64,000 bases of DNA from Cyanodermella asteris (taxonomy: Eukaryota; Ascomycota; Lecanoromycetes; Ostropales; Stictidaceae): positions 1,469,162 through 1,533,161 of the forward strand of contig UYJD01000001.1 in the NCBI GenBank assembly GCA_900618795.1. Direction: 5' to 3'. Position numbers and translations under genes: made by a program. This document shows, piece by piece, positions 28,830 to 40,199 of the stretch (positions are counted from its first letter, which is position 1; each line of letters begins with the position of its first letter). The notes beneath the pieces are model-generated. The model worked only from the letters and a program-made list of their open reading frames with translations, made no database searches and was not told where the DNA came from.

Positions 28830-31696
28830 ATGGTCTCTACACGCAGCGCTCGCCCAGACGAACTTGCGCAAGCTGATCATATCGAGGGTATGCCACCCCG
28901 GTCTGCACTATTTGTTCATGCCTACAACCGAAAATGCTGCATCTCATTCACGTCACGGCACATGCGCTGCGGCAGAAATCTCGTAACTAACGCTGTCCAG
29001 AGGCTTCGGCCACCGTGAAGGCAGAACTCGACGCAAACTCTGACGAGGTGACCGCGCGAAAGCGCAAGGATCCTCCGACGGACGAGCAAGGTGACGATAA
29101 GAGGAGGCAGCTCACCTCGCCTTGTGAGAATGGACCGGAAACAGTTGCCAAGGTCAAGCAGGAGGATGGACTCGATGGAGATGCCGAATCTATGCCCCAA
29201 GTCACTCCGGATGCCACCGCGGTGTCTACGCCATCGCAGCCGCCGAGCCCAGATTCAGAGCACGAGGAGTTGACCTTGGTGTCGAGGAAACTGCTGAAAA
29301 CCTTTACGCACACCTCGTTTCACTATTTGACCCTGATTGTGTCCATGAAGGATTCGCGCAAAGGTCGTGAGTACAGGGCTCTGTACGAGAGGTTCAAAAA
29401 TGCTCGTTCAAAACTTCCAACCACCGACAATTTCGTGGTCATCGAAAACGGGCAGCCCGCGCCAGCTACTGATGCTTTGATACGGAGGGTCAACATGGTG
29501 ACTTTCGTCGCGAGCATGCTGGGCAGCAGGGATGCCTCGTTCAGGCAACTCAACAACCAGTTTTTCACTACATTTGTGGGAGAGTCGGGGCTTCTACAAC
29601 AGCATCGTGAAATGCTTCTTGGCTTAAAGACTCAGGCATACATGTCCCAAGTGTCTGAATTCAACTTAACACGGCGAGAGGACACTTTGAACGATTTGTT
29701 CCCCGCTGATATGGAATCGCAGATACTGGCTTTGCGGCCAAAGTCCATGACCAGCGCACTCGTTAGTTCCGAACAGAATTTTATCAAGCAGCTTAAGAAC
29801 CTTCGCCGTAGTCTATCAGAGAAAACCCCACAGGAGATTGCTGCCTTCAAGCACAAAAACAATTGGAACGAGATCTTGAATAATATGATGAGCTACGTCA
29901 AAGAGCATTTCGCCACTCTAGCCGAGATACCAGGAGACCAGATCGAATCATTGAACGAGGACGGCGAAAAGGAGGCTGATGTCCAGAATGTGACTTCGCC
30001 TAAGCCAAGCCAGCCGGTAAAACTGGGAGCACAGGCCGCCGCGCTTTCCAACGGTCTAGCAAAAACACCACTGAGAACAACAGCGGGCTCTCAAAATACT
30101 CCTCAAACGCCATCTGCAGATTCCAGGCAGCCAGTTTCATCGGTATCAGGACATTCGGATTCGAAGATGGACCCGCCTGCAGGTGACGGTGGCGATGGAC
30201 AGCTTGGTCATGCCGAGATTGATATGGACGAGATTCTATCACAGGCCAACAAAGCCGCCGATTTGGTACTACAGGACTACGAGCAGAACAATCTTTTACC
30301 ACTTCAGCAGCACAACAGCAGTACCGGCTTCTCATACAGCACCCAATATGCGGCGTCCGGCGCATCAAACACTCCCATCCCTCCACAGTATGCTCTGCCT
30401 CAAGCATCAAATTCACAATATGGCCAAGGACAGAGCTCGTCTTATTCGTCGAGCAATACACAACAATGGTCAGCTCAAAGTTCGGCACAGAGCCACGCCG
30501 ATCCTTCTATGACGGTGGATGCTGAGGGACAAACACGCCCGACACATCAGCTTTACGAAATGGCCCGTCAAGCCACCACTGGTCGAGTAGCACAGTCATC
30601 ACCGGCTCGACGCCCTAGTGGTCAATCACAGCGACGACCTTGGACGACAGAAGAGGAGTCAGCACTTATGCAAGGGCTGGATCACGTCAAGGGTCCGCAC
30701 TGGAGCATGATATTGCAGCTTTACGGCATTAACGGAAAGATCAGCGACGTTCTCAGAGACCGCAACCAAGTCCAGCTCAAGGACAAGGCTCGAAATCTGA
30801 AGCTCTGGTTCCTCAAGTCCGGCGTCGAGGTTCCAGTCAACTTGAAGAACGTCACCGGTGAGCTCAAAACAAGAGCCCCCGCTGCTATTCGTAACGCAAG
30901 CCAGCAAGCCGCAGCGAACGCATCTCACGTCAGTCATGCTCATGCTCATGCACCGTCCTCGCATTCGCAGCCTCAGAGCCCGCACAACTACCAACCCGTA
31001 ACGAGCGCGTACGCGCCAAGCAACTCAGGCTATTACGCAGCAAATACACAACCGGTACCCACCACATCCAGCTCAGGTTATCCTTCAGGTTATACCGCAG
31101 CGACTTCCCAAGACGCGTATTCCCAGGATCAACCTTCAGGCGACAGCTACTGGGATCAACAAGAAATGGACGACGACATCGCCAGGGCAGTCGCTTCGAC
31201 AGCTGCAGGCATCGAATTATACCTCAACGGCGACGCCACCAACTCGACCAGACCAAGTGGCCAAGATGACGGGATGGCTCAGCTTGCCGCCTCGCTCCAA
31301 GCCGAGTCTGCTCAGAGCGCTGACGCCACCACGAGTGATGAGCCGCAAGCTCCAGTCAGTGGACAAACCGCGACACCGACCGCTGACAATGGTGCTGGTG
31401 AGACTGCAGATCAGTCCGCCGCCGCACCTGCCGAGAATGGAGATGGCAGTCATGCTCAGACCACGGATGAGACACGGGTCCCAGCAGAGCAAGCAGCTAT
31501 CGCCTCAGCCTGCGACAACGCGCAGTCCACGGAGCTGGCAAGCTCGGGTGGTGCCGACGGAGCCATGGGAAACACTGCAGCTCAGACCGACGGCGCGCCG
31601 GTTACGTGGGATGACGCTGCCGTCGCTGCCGTCGCTGCTGCCGCTGCCGCTGCCGCCGCGTCCATCAAAATGGATGATTTCTACGATGTTGAGTGA
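28830..31696 (+). CDS. TBF1: Telobox (Myb-type) telomere-repeat-binding protein, Tbf1-like
   Basis: Fungal TRF-like protein that binds TTAGGG-type repeats; Tbf1 proteins act at telomeres and subtelomeres and as general regulators of promoters. Model: exon 1 28830-28887, intron 28888-29000 (113 bp, branch CTAAC, acceptor TCCAG), exon 2 29001-31696, 917 residues; the splice gives [15 protein letters not shown]. The TRFH-like dimerisation region (about 110-340) begins [21 protein letters not shown] long Gln/Ser/Ala-rich linker follows. The telobox Myb domain (about 563-625) reads [20 protein letters not shown], then [12 protein letters not shown], and the telobox core [18 protein letters not shown]. 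The C-terminus is Ala/Thr/Gln-rich with an Ala run before the final acidic DDFYDVE. It is near MLH1 and MRE11 but separately transcribed. Confidence 0.92.
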
Positions 31697-32226
31697 GCCG
31701 GTCGGGTGTGACATATCAAGGTCGCTGTTTTGGTATGGTGTCTTTGTGCTTTTGGCTGGCACGGTTTGGATCGACGTTGGTTGTGCGTGTTGTCTGTGAT
31801 ACCCACGCTGCTTTCGATCAGCTTGGGATCGGACGATGGCTGTAGACGCTTGTCAAGAACAGATGTATCGTTTACCAACACAATCTTATACAGTTCTCAA
31901 ACGAGATATGATCATGAGTGATGATGACATGGTGAGCTACACGAATTAGGGGGCTTTGTTAATGCTCTTCGAACTGTACGTCTGCCTCCGTCTATTAGAT
32001 ACATCTTCAGGCCGCCCTGTAGCAGTGAGACGATAATCCCCCTGCGCGACCAAGTTTATGTATGACCGTGTCTCGTAAGTCTTCATCATCATAACGTGCC
32101 GTGTTCATCATGATATCCTTGCGCACACCGCCGTAATCAAAGTCGGGAACCAGGCTCTTTCTGACAAAGTACCATCGTCGCAAGAATACAAAAAGTCGTA
32201 ACAAAGGTGTACAAGTACAAACCCGC
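31697..32226. other. Convergent 3' intergenic region
   Basis: 530 bp between the TBF1 stop and the stop of the minus-strand frame at 32227. No gene seen. Confidence 0.5.
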
Positions 32227-32709
32227 TCAAAAGGTCTCTTCGCCCCAGACCCATTCTCCCTCATCGTTGTAGTGACCCAGGTCTTCAGCTCCCAAGCTCT
32301 TCTTCTTCGAACGCCTCTTCCTAACGCCGTCCGTCTCGCTCCTCTTCCTCGGGCTTCCCCCGGATATGCCGTCGGCGCGTCTCGGAGGAGATCGAATCGC
32401 GTTGATGGTTGGTAGATCGCCAGGATCGTTGCGCGGCTTCCTGGGGCTGTGGCGTGGGATCTTGCTCAACTTGATGCTGTCGCTACTAGTATTGCCTTTG
32501 ACGTCTTTGCCCGAACTCATGACCGCGGCGCGAATGTTCTCCTGCTTGGATGTACTGTCCTCGATGATCGAGTTGTTCTGGGATGCACGCCTGTTTCGGT
32601 TCGCGCCCTGCTTCGCGGAGCTACTGCGTGTGGATGGTTGGGAGTCAGTAGGTTTGATCTCGCTTAGTGGCTCTGGTGAGCCGGCGCGGCTGCTGAGGAT
32701 GGTGCTCAA
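32227..32709 (-). CDS. In-frame 160-codon continuation after the UAA of the next gene
   Basis: This open frame begins with the codon immediately after the TAA that ends the upstream 456-residue protein and is in the same frame. It has no ATG of its own until about residue 64, so it is unlikely to be an independent gene. Its residues look like real protein: disordered Ser/Arg/Lys-rich sequence (SSRAGSPEPLSEIKPTDSQP, SPRKRSETDGVRKRRSKKKS) ending in an aromatic/acidic tail (YNDEGEWVWGEETF). The bipartite KRRSKKK stretch would serve as a nuclear signal. No GT/AG pair in suitable phase spans the stop: upstream GTs near the stop fall in the wrong phase for the CTCAG acceptor. Options are stop read-through, a recent nonsense mutation, or a base error. 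Confidence 0.5.
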   Translation of the reverse strand: MSTILSSRAGSPEPLSEIKPTDSQPSTRSSSAKQGANRNRRASQNNSIIEDSTSKQENIRAAVMSSGKDVKGNTSSDSIKLSKIPRHSPRKPRNDPGDLPTINAIRSPPRRADGISGGSPRKRSETDGVRKRRSKKKSLGAEDLGHYNDEGEWVWGEETF

Positions 32710-34080
32710 TTAACGACGATCGCGCTCATAGTTCCATGGATTGTAGCTCATCTGTAAGTCCTCGGTGTTTGCTCCTTCGACAACGACAGGTGCCCTGTTG
32801 GGCTCCATGACGGGAAGCTGCTCGACGGTCGGAACCGGAGGAAGAGGCTTCTTCTGAGGAGACGGCGGGACCAAGGGAAGAGCCGTAAGCTTCCCGTTCG
32901 ACTTTGATGGCGAGACAGAGGGATCCCAGGCAATTGTTGTTGTCGATGACTCGGGCACCGGCGCTTTCGCAGCGCGTGTGTGAAGTGGAGGTGCTGGCAA
33001 AGGTCTTGCTAATTGTGCGGACGCGGGCGCAGTGAGAATCTCCGGCAAGTCGCGCGTGCACTTTTCAATCTCAATCGAGGAGCCACCCGCAACATCCGGA
33101 ATAGGTGTTTCACTGCCGAATATCTCGGAGTACTCCTGCTTGCACTGTTCGAGCTGTGACTGCAAATTGCTCATTTTCCTTATCAGCCTCTGCCGCTTCT
33201 TGACTGCACTTTTCGGAACATTGGAGTTGGCAAATTGACTGGGTATGGCCGGTACGACTGGTGGAGAATCCACTTTCATTGGGCTCCGATTTTTAGCCGG
33301 CGAGGCAGATGGCCTGAGGCCGGACATGCCCAAGTGAGACCTCATCCTTCTCAGGCTGGAGATGGAAGCACGGTGCAGACGTTTAAAAGGACTGATGTCG
33401 GGTTCATCGTCACCCGTCTGCGGTGAGAAGACTTGGCCCGGGGATACAGTCGGACTGTGGTTCAAGGCAGCCCTTAGTGCGTTGACCGGATGGTCGACGG
33501 GTGCAGGCGCGGGGGGCCTCTTGTCCATGGAAGCTCGAGCGCCGAACAAATAGATGCCCGAGTCCTTGGTCGAGGAATGGTTGGACTGGCTCGAATGTGT
33601 GCGTGATGCATCGTGTTCACTGAACTTGACACCACTCGAAAAGGTTCCCGGATTAGCGCTGGTTGAAGTCGACGGCCCTCTCGAGCTCTTCTTGGCGAAC
33701 ATGCCACTCATACCCGACCAGACCGGAGTAAGAGCATTCCTAAATGCAGCCGAGAGACCAGAATTAGGGGTCGAATGATCGGAATCGGTCATCAGAAAAT
33801 CGCTCGGCGGCGCTTTGCTGACAGCATTGGTCATGCTGGCCTCGACAAAGCGCGACCTGCGACGCTCGGCAATGGGAGAGCCGCTTTCGTTGACAGAGCT
33901 GGAAAGCCTGGCACGCTTAGAGGCCGCATCTTGCATGCGGATGGAATTCTGCAAGTCGGCGTCCAGCTCGTTGGGATCCGGGGTGATTCGAGCATCAACG
34001 AACGATTCCCTGAGTGGCCCATCGCTCCGCATCCGCTTAAGACGCCTTGACTGGCCCGGTTGAGCCTCCTGGTGGTCCAT
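32710..34080 (-). CDS. Basic, disordered nuclear-type protein, unrecognised
   Basis: 456 residues from the ATG at 34080; the frame is open further upstream but that part has no ATG in good context and reads poorly. The protein is Ser/Pro/Arg-rich with several basic patches (RRLKRMRSDG, ASKRARLSSS, RRRSRFVEAS), a segment FRNALTPVWSGMSGMFAKKS, a central ISPFKRLHRASISSLRRMRSH, and a predicted coiled coil KKRQRLIRKMSNLQSQLEQC followed by KQEYSEIFGSE. Pro-rich pieces near the end (KKPLPPVPTVEQLPV) resemble SH3 ligands. It recalls the loosely defined fungal proteins annotated as nuclear RNA-binding, but I would not assign that function. The stop is TAA, followed directly by a 160-codon in-frame ORF (32227-32709), so the native protein may be 617 residues. 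Not in an obvious operon-like or cluster setting. Confidence 0.7.
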   Translation of the reverse strand: MDHQEAQPGQSRRLKRMRSDGPLRESFVDARITPDPNELDADLQNSIRMQDAASKRARLSSSVNESGSPIAERRRSRFVEASMTNAVSKAPPSDFLMTDSDHSTPNSGLSAAFRNALTPVWSGMSGMFAKKSSRGPSTSTSANPGTFSSGVKFSEHDASRTHSSQSNHSSTKDSGIYLFGARASMDKRPPAPAPVDHPVNALRAALNHSPTVSPGQVFSPQTGDDEPDISPFKRLHRASISSLRRMRSHLGMSGLRPSASPAKNRSPMKVDSPPVVPAIPSQFANSNVPKSAVKKRQRLIRKMSNLQSQLEQCKQEYSEIFGSETPIPDVAGGSSIEIEKCTRDLPEILTAPASAQLARPLPAPPLHTRAAKAPVPESSTTTIAWDPSVSPSKSNGKLTALPLVPPSPQKKPLPPVPTVEQLPVMEPNRAPVVVEGANTEDLQMSYNPWNYERDRR

Positions 34081-35166
34081 CCGTAAGACGGGTGCTTGGA
34101 TTCTGCGCGTCGAAGTGAGGTCGTCGCACAGACTTGAAATTGGCGGGCTGCAAGGCAATGCAGGGACGCGGCGTGCAACGTGTGTCGCGGTGCTTATGAA
34201 CACCGACAGCCAGTTGCCATCAGGGGGAATTGTCGACGAAGGGAGTAGTGAAGACTTGCAATATCCGGCGGCGGCAGAAGGCGCAGTGTTGAGAATGAGA
34301 GCTCGCGGCTGTGAATTATTGACTTTGGTGTTGACTTTGGCGGCTGTGGGCGGCCCGAGCTTTCCGAGCACAGACGCGCGAAAAGGGGGGCCGGCAATAA
34401 TTAGTGCAGTCGAGCCCGAAATGAAGTCGTCGCCAGGACGTTGCAGGCTGTCGAAGTGAATTGCTACAGAACGAGAGCATTCACGGGTGTTATCAGCACT
34501 GCCGGCGACTCGACTTGTGAGTTTGGAGCCAGGACACACACTCAGACACTTTACTGGGCTTCATGCAGGGCCCATGCCAAGCCCAGACTGCCGTTGGTGC
34601 ATTCGTCGACACCCTCTTCCAAGCACTTACTATGTAAAGCCTCAAAGCTCTCAGACACGCTGCGTCTCCAAGTCCAAGGCCTCGGGATGGACCGTCCCTA
34701 AATGTCTCGCCCGCTTCTGGGCCCAGCCAAATGCCTCCACTTGACTATGATCCCGCCATCAAGCGAAAGAATGCAAGCTCGCCTGCTTCGATTAATTTTA
34801 GTACTTGGGTAGGAAAATTCCATGGGCACGGAATCGGTTAGATTCTGCCCTTGTTCCACAGGCAGCTTCAGCGCCAACGGTCAAGCAGACTCGTGTCGCA
34901 TGTTAAAGTGAGTCATTCGACTTTGGCGCCTGAGCTTGACTGTTTTGCCGCCGCAGAGCCATCAATTGATTTGGACCCCGCTTGCTGCTGCCTTGAATCG
35001 TCCGACATCTCCAGACTGAACAAAAGGCAGCCAGCATCTGTGCGGAATAAGACCGCCGCACTTTCGACATTTCTCGTCTGTTTTCTAACAAGCCCAGTCT
35101 TGATTCCGTCAGTGGTCAACCTGAGACATCCACCCAGTTCTGTACTGCATCTCCGAAGCCACGACC
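34081..35166. other. Divergent intergenic region
   Basis: Promoter region between the minus-strand basic-protein gene and the HD-domain gene. A long open frame overlaps the first 460 bases on the minus strand, an upstream extension without a supported start. No other feature. Confidence 0.45.
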
Positions 35167-35832
35167 ATGGACCGCGCTGAACAGCTGACCATCCGTCAAA
35201 AGGCGGCCAAGTATTCCGAGAACTACATGAAAGCCGGCAAGTTTGATGCCAGCCATGATTGGAGTCACATACAGCGAGTGCTCGACACGTCCCTCTCGAT
35301 TCTGGCCATTGAGCGTGCCGCAGAGAACGCGCCGGCCTACAACGAAGAGATCATCTACCTGGCTGCACTCTTGCACGACATTACAGACCACAAATATGTC
35401 GACCCCAACAGCACCGAGGATCTGGAAAACAAGATATACGCTGTCTTGTCGGACATGGGCGCAAGCGAGTCACTTGCGCGAGCAGTACAAGTCGTGTGCA
35501 AACATATATCATACAGTCACGAATTAAGGCATCCAGCCGAGGTCGAGCAAACTCTGAGGCAGTATCCGGAATTGGCCATTGTACAAGATGCTGACAGGCT
35601 GGACGCCATCGGAGGTGTCGGCATCGCTCGAGTCTTTGCCTATACCGGGGCAAGTTCTGCGAGAGGTCAGTCAAGGACTCTCGAGGAGACCATTGGCCAC
35701 TTTCACGAGAAGCTGGAAAGAGTGGAAACTATGATGAAGACCAAAGAAGGCTCACGTCGAGCTAAAGAGAGGACACTGCGATTAAAACAGTTCAGAGGCT
35801 GGTTCGCTAAAGAGCTGTCTGCAGAGATTTGA
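35167..35832 (+). CDS. HD-domain metal-dependent phosphohydrolase
   Basis: Stand-alone HD-superfamily phosphohydrolase of the YedJ/YpgQ type, a group that hydrolyses phosphate esters or nucleotides; the cellular substrate in fungi is not established. It is a single exon of 221 residues. The metal-binding HD signature is complete: His in SHDWSHIQRVLD (about 36-42), the HD pair in YLAALLHDITDHKY (about 71-76) and the distal Asp in IVQDADRLDAIGGVGIARVF (about 140-150). No signal peptide or membrane segment, so probably cytosolic. The ATG context (CGACCATGG) is good. The end has a basic helix (RRAKERTLRLKQFRGWF). Confidence 0.9.
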   Translation: MDRAEQLTIRQKAAKYSENYMKAGKFDASHDWSHIQRVLDTSLSILAIERAAENAPAYNEEIIYLAALLHDITDHKYVDPNSTEDLENKIYAVLSDMGASESLARAVQVVCKHISYSHELRHPAEVEQTLRQYPELAIVQDADRLDAIGGVGIARVFAYTGASSARGQSRTLEETIGHFHEKLERVETMMKTKEGSRRAKERTLRLKQFRGWFAKELSAEI

Positions 35833-38016
35833 ACTTTGTTTGCATCGCTCGCTTTCCTCCCAGGCAAAGAGCTCAAGAACACTCGTTGACTTCGCACCGC
35901 GCTGACCATCCCCTGGACTGGCCTCGCGAGCTACCCTATAACGCTTCTAAGACATGCAAGCAGCGGTATGGCTCCAGTCGTTTGCGTGGACTTCTCCCCT
36001 CGATACCTGCTTGGCCCTGACACCGTTATCGAGTTGTTTGCACACACCTTAAGTGCCACGAGGCTGCGCTCCGGTACGGTTAAAGAGCTTAATTCGACCG
36101 GCTATTTCGGTCTCAGGAAGAGCAAGAGCTTGGGCAGTGTTACCCTCATAGTTTGAAGAGCTTCGTCCACTACAATAATAGCGCAGACCCACGCGAATGC
36201 GAGATTGTCATTGCAACGTTTGAGGATGCAGACCGCATCAGGTACGTAGTGACGCCGGCAGCCCGGGCATCGACATTGTTGTCTGATGACATTATTCTCG
36301 TGAGATCGCATTTCGGTCGACCATGGCTTCTCCCCGAGACTAGAACAAGATGTCGATGAATGATACGATGCGCACCGGAGGTTTCAATATCTGAGCAGCT
36401 TCCGGTCCCGCTCAGCTACACTAGTTCACTTTGCCGCACAACGTGGTTGCAACCTGCCATGAGCCTACGACGGCCGAGCCGTGTTTGCCGTCTATGCCGT
36501 CGTCCTGTGGCAAGGGCTGTAGCACACTACGCCAGTGTCGTTGACGAACCCAACTTGAAACGCGATCGTCCAGGCGAGCCACTTGAGGCTCGTTTCGATC
36601 GCTTCGTAGCCACGCTTTTGTGTTTATTCGGTCAGATCGTTCTTCTTCAGGCTGCTGCACGGACACGCGCACAATCTCAACAAGTAATACAAGAGGATCA
36701 TCCAGCTACGATCCGAAGAGCCTTTGATCCAAGATGCGATGCTTACGGGCCCCTGGACGAAGGAAGGGATGGAAGAGATGGCGACGTTTCGGAAGGATCT
36801 CACAGTGGCATCACTGGGTGTCGGAGGCAGCCACGCGAGCAAGGAGCCATTGCAGCAACGGTCGGCCAGCCGGCACGGGCAAGGCCGGGCAGACAACGGA
36901 CGGGGGTTGGCGGTGCACGGTGACAGACTGACAGTGCAAACCAGGCGGGTTACCAGGCGAGCGGACGTGTGCGCACCCAGACGGGCCTTGGGTGAGCTTA
37001 TTTACCGGGGTTCGACCCAACTCTGCGCGGCCGGGACACCGTGGCTCAGTTTGGGGGGCGCGCCTAACGAGTCAGGGACCGAGGAGGTGGCAATCGTCGT
37101 CCCTCGGGCCAATTGAACGTGCTGGCCGTCGATATCGCTGGGCCCGATGGTGCTGGCGATCGCACCGCAACGGTTACGGGAAGCAGTGCTGCAACGCTGG
37201 TGCCGGTCACGCCCTGGATAAGCGGCACCGTGTCGTGGCTGGCCACGCTTCTGGAGCTTCTGCTGCTATCGATGGCGTCCTGGGGCGATAGTGATGGAAC
37301 GAATGCCAGTCGCACGTCGCTTACACGGTCTCTTGCGGGGCCTGTTTCTGCAGCGCTCCAAGGAAGCGGACAGCGGCATCAGCTGTGCGACCAGAAGGCG
37401 GGAAGAGCAGCAAGGCAGGAGAACATCGCTCCCTTTGCGTCCTCGCACGAGGACAGAAAGACCCACAGAGACCCACTTGAGCCCATGGCGAGAGGCATGG
37501 ACCGGCAAAGTGGGCGGCCCTTTTGCTGCGCTACCGTGCCGCCGGTTGGTCGTGAGGAGACGCCAGAGACACACAGCAGACTGCCCCCCGGTCATGCCGG
37601 TCGAGGACAGAAGTGGTTGCCGGACCGGGTGCAGGCTCAGCTTCAAGAGCAAGCAGAGCAGCCAGCGCAGATGTGACCACGTCCGAGTCGCACCAGGGTG
37701 TTTGCGGGCAGCAAGGACATGCCACAAGCCAGATGATGATTGCATCACAGCATTAGCGGGCGAGTGTGTGCTCCAGACGTGCGACACATGAAAAACGACT
37801 CGAATATATACACACACACAGGACACAAGTATCGTCGTAGCGAACAGACAGAGACGAAGAGAGAGGAAGATTAACAACAGAGGAGCCTGCAGATGCTGAC
37901 CGCGGATGCCTTCCGCCGAGCATGTGTCGGGTATTCTGCGCCGCAACGTTGCAGCTGCTGGGAAGAAGAAGAAGAAGAAGAAGAGAAGTGGAAGGCCGTG
38001 ACCATATGAATGCATG
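35833..38016. other. Long intergenic region upstream of veA
   Basis: About 2.2 kb without a supported gene. GC-rich central part with overlapping spurious ORFs on both strands. Microsatellites: a CA run at 37810-37820 and a GAA run at 37962-37985. The unusual length suggests extended regulatory sequence for the developmental regulator downstream, but no site is proven. Confidence 0.5.
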
Positions 38017-38462
38017 CGCGCCGGCCAGCAGTTGTGCGCTTTTCTGCTCCCGCGCGTGCATCCTCTTCAGCCCCAGAGCCGACCTGCTGGGCGCTGAGAG
38101 CAAGCTGCTTGGGATTCCCCGGGAGCACTTAGCACCACTCGCCGACGAATCCTCTCAACCCTCTCACCCTCTCACCTCTCCTTCTCTTCGCCATTCCGAT
38201 CCCTCCATCGTCAACGTCGCCCCTTCACGCTGCCAGGCCGACGACGCCTGCAGCACAGCGGCCTCCAACTCTTCGCTGTCGGCTTGTCGTCCGTCGGGAG
38301 CCTCCCTTCGCCTTGACGCCTTGCTTGCACCCCGATACGCCTTCGTGCAGGTTCACCTGAAGTTCGCATCATTCCAGCTCCATTGCTCTCCGTTCCCCTT
38401 CTCTTCGACATCGATACCCCGTACCATCCACTCTTCGTCCAGCATATCCGCCGTAATTCATA
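38017..38462 (+). promoter_or_regulatory. Long ATG-free, C/T-rich leader of veA
   Basis: From about 38017 to the veA start I find no ATG on the plus strand, in any frame, and the sequence becomes strongly C/T-rich (CTCTCAACCCTCTCACCCTC near 38152). That is the expected signature of a long 5' untranslated region that lacks upstream ORFs. The transcription start itself is not visible. Confidence 0.5.
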
Positions 38463-39571
38463 ATGGCCACCCTCGCCGTTCTCAACGAGTCCGAGTCTTC
38501 CTTCTCGCGCATGACCAAGGACGGCCGCAAGCTCACCTACGAGTTGCGCGTCCTGCAGCAGCCCCAGCGTGCCAGGGCATGTGGTTCGGGCGCCAAATCC
38601 AGTGCCGACCGGCGCCCCGTCGACCCGCCTCCGGTCATCGAACTGAAGGTCTTCGAGGGCGAGCAAAAGAAAGATGTCACTTTCAGTCACAAGGCAAACT
38701 TCTTCGTATACACCACGCTCGAGGCCGCCCGTCCAATGGCTCAGCCGAGAGGCCAACCCATTTCTCAACCACCCGTCCTCACCGGCAGTCCGGTCTCCGG
38801 CGCAGCCCTGCTTGACAGGCCATCGCCCGCCGCCTACTTCATATTCCCAGATCTTTCCATCCGCCACGAGGGCAAGTACCGACTGGGCTTCAACTTGTTC
38901 GAAGAGCTCAAGGATCCCAAGGACGAGGACGCCAATGCCAGCGTCACCAATACCAACCATCCCGGCCACGGCTTGCTCGGCAGCAGTTCCATGGCACAGC
39001 AGGCCCACGTCCATTTCAGACTCGAGGTCCGCTCCAAGCCCTTCACCGTTTTCTCCGCCAAGAAGTTCCCCGGTCTTGCCGAAAGCACACAGCTATCTCG
39101 CGTCGTCGCGGAACAAGGCTGCCGTGTGCGCATCCGTCGCGATGTCCGCATGCGCCGCAGAGACAAGTCCGGAAAAGATGGCGACCACGACGAGGTAAAC
39201 TCTTTCCCATCTTACAGTGACACTTCGTCGGCAGACATGTACCGCCAGTCGTCCATGGAGCAACTACACCAGCAGCATGCGCCGTCTCAGCCTCAACAAC
39301 CGCAGCAAACGATCGAACACAATTACTATTCTTCAACCGGCTATCCTATACCGCAGTACACTCAACAGTCGCAAACTCCTACTTACATCCCGCAGACGAG
39401 ACCGAGCTCTCAACAGCAGTATCATTCGGTGCAGCCTTCGCCAGTAGAGCAGAGCCCGGTCCAGAACCCCTACGCTCAGGGTTACAACCATTACTCGCAG
39501 CCTCACACCCGTCACCCGTCCATTTCCAGCCACGACGGATCAGTTTCCCATTCCGCCGGGCTTCCTCCGCA

Positions 39572-39610
<39 letters not shown>

Positions 39611-40199
39611 TCCGTCTCACCCCCAGAACATGCCTCAGCCCCAGTATTCGCAACAATACACGCAGTACGCTTCCGATCCTATGGGTCTGGGCACAAAATC
39701 CATGTTCTGGGCTGATCAGCATCACACTGCTCAAACTCTTGCTGTCGACCATCAGTACGCCCCGCAGGCAAACAGGACGGCAACGGTGGCAGAGATTCGC
39801 GCTGCAACGCCCAACGGTACCAGTCTGCCGCCGCTCAAGACTCTTCAGCCTGCTATGATGAAGTCCGAGTCGAAACCTCAAATACCAACAGTACACGAAA
39901 ACCACGACGTTCCCGGCGTTTACGGTATGAACGGTATGAACCATATCAATCCTGCTAGCGTCGCTGCCCAGGTTGGGACTGGCGCAAAGCGTGGCTACGA
40001 CAGGGTATTTGACGCTGGCCGATCCACGGGTTACTCCAACGGTAGCCGGCAGGATACCAGCGGGCAGGATATTGGCCACATTGCCACCGACGAAGGCTTG
40101 ATCAGCATGGATGAGCTACTTAACATGAAGATGGTCAGCTATCGACGCGCCAACGGTGCCATGCACACGCGCAGAATTACCAGCCCGAACGAGGCATAA
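38463..40199 (+). CDS. veA: Velvet-domain regulator VeA
   Basis: VeA, the light-responsive velvet protein that with VelB and LaeA links development to secondary metabolism in filamentous ascomycetes; it shuttles to the nucleus. It is a single exon of 578 residues. The velvet domain spans about residues 10-235: [52 protein letters not shown], then [19 protein letters not shown] and the end block [19 protein letters not shown]. The Ala-Cys-Gly...Lys-Ser-Ser-Ala-Asp-Arg-Arg-Pro block is typical of VeA rather than VelB or VosA. The C-terminal half is Gln/Pro/Ser-rich and disordered, with a 13-Gln run, and ends [18 protein letters not shown]. LaeA itself is not in the window. Confidence 0.95.
39570..39608 (+). 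repeat. CAG/CAA triplet repeat in veA (13 Gln)
   Basis: Thirteen consecutive glutamine codons, mostly CAG with CAA at the second and last positions. It lies in the disordered C-terminal half of VeA and is a candidate for length polymorphism between strains. Confidence 0.95.

Noticed and set aside
36360-36923. 187-codon plus-strand ORF
   Set aside because: Arg/Gly/Gln-rich without a domain, and overlapping frames are equally open in this GC-rich stretch.
37266-38015. 249-codon minus-strand ORF upstream of veA
   Set aside because: Its residues are a mixture of Leu/Phe/Arg runs produced by the GAA and CA microsatellites read backwards; no start context, domain or splice signal.
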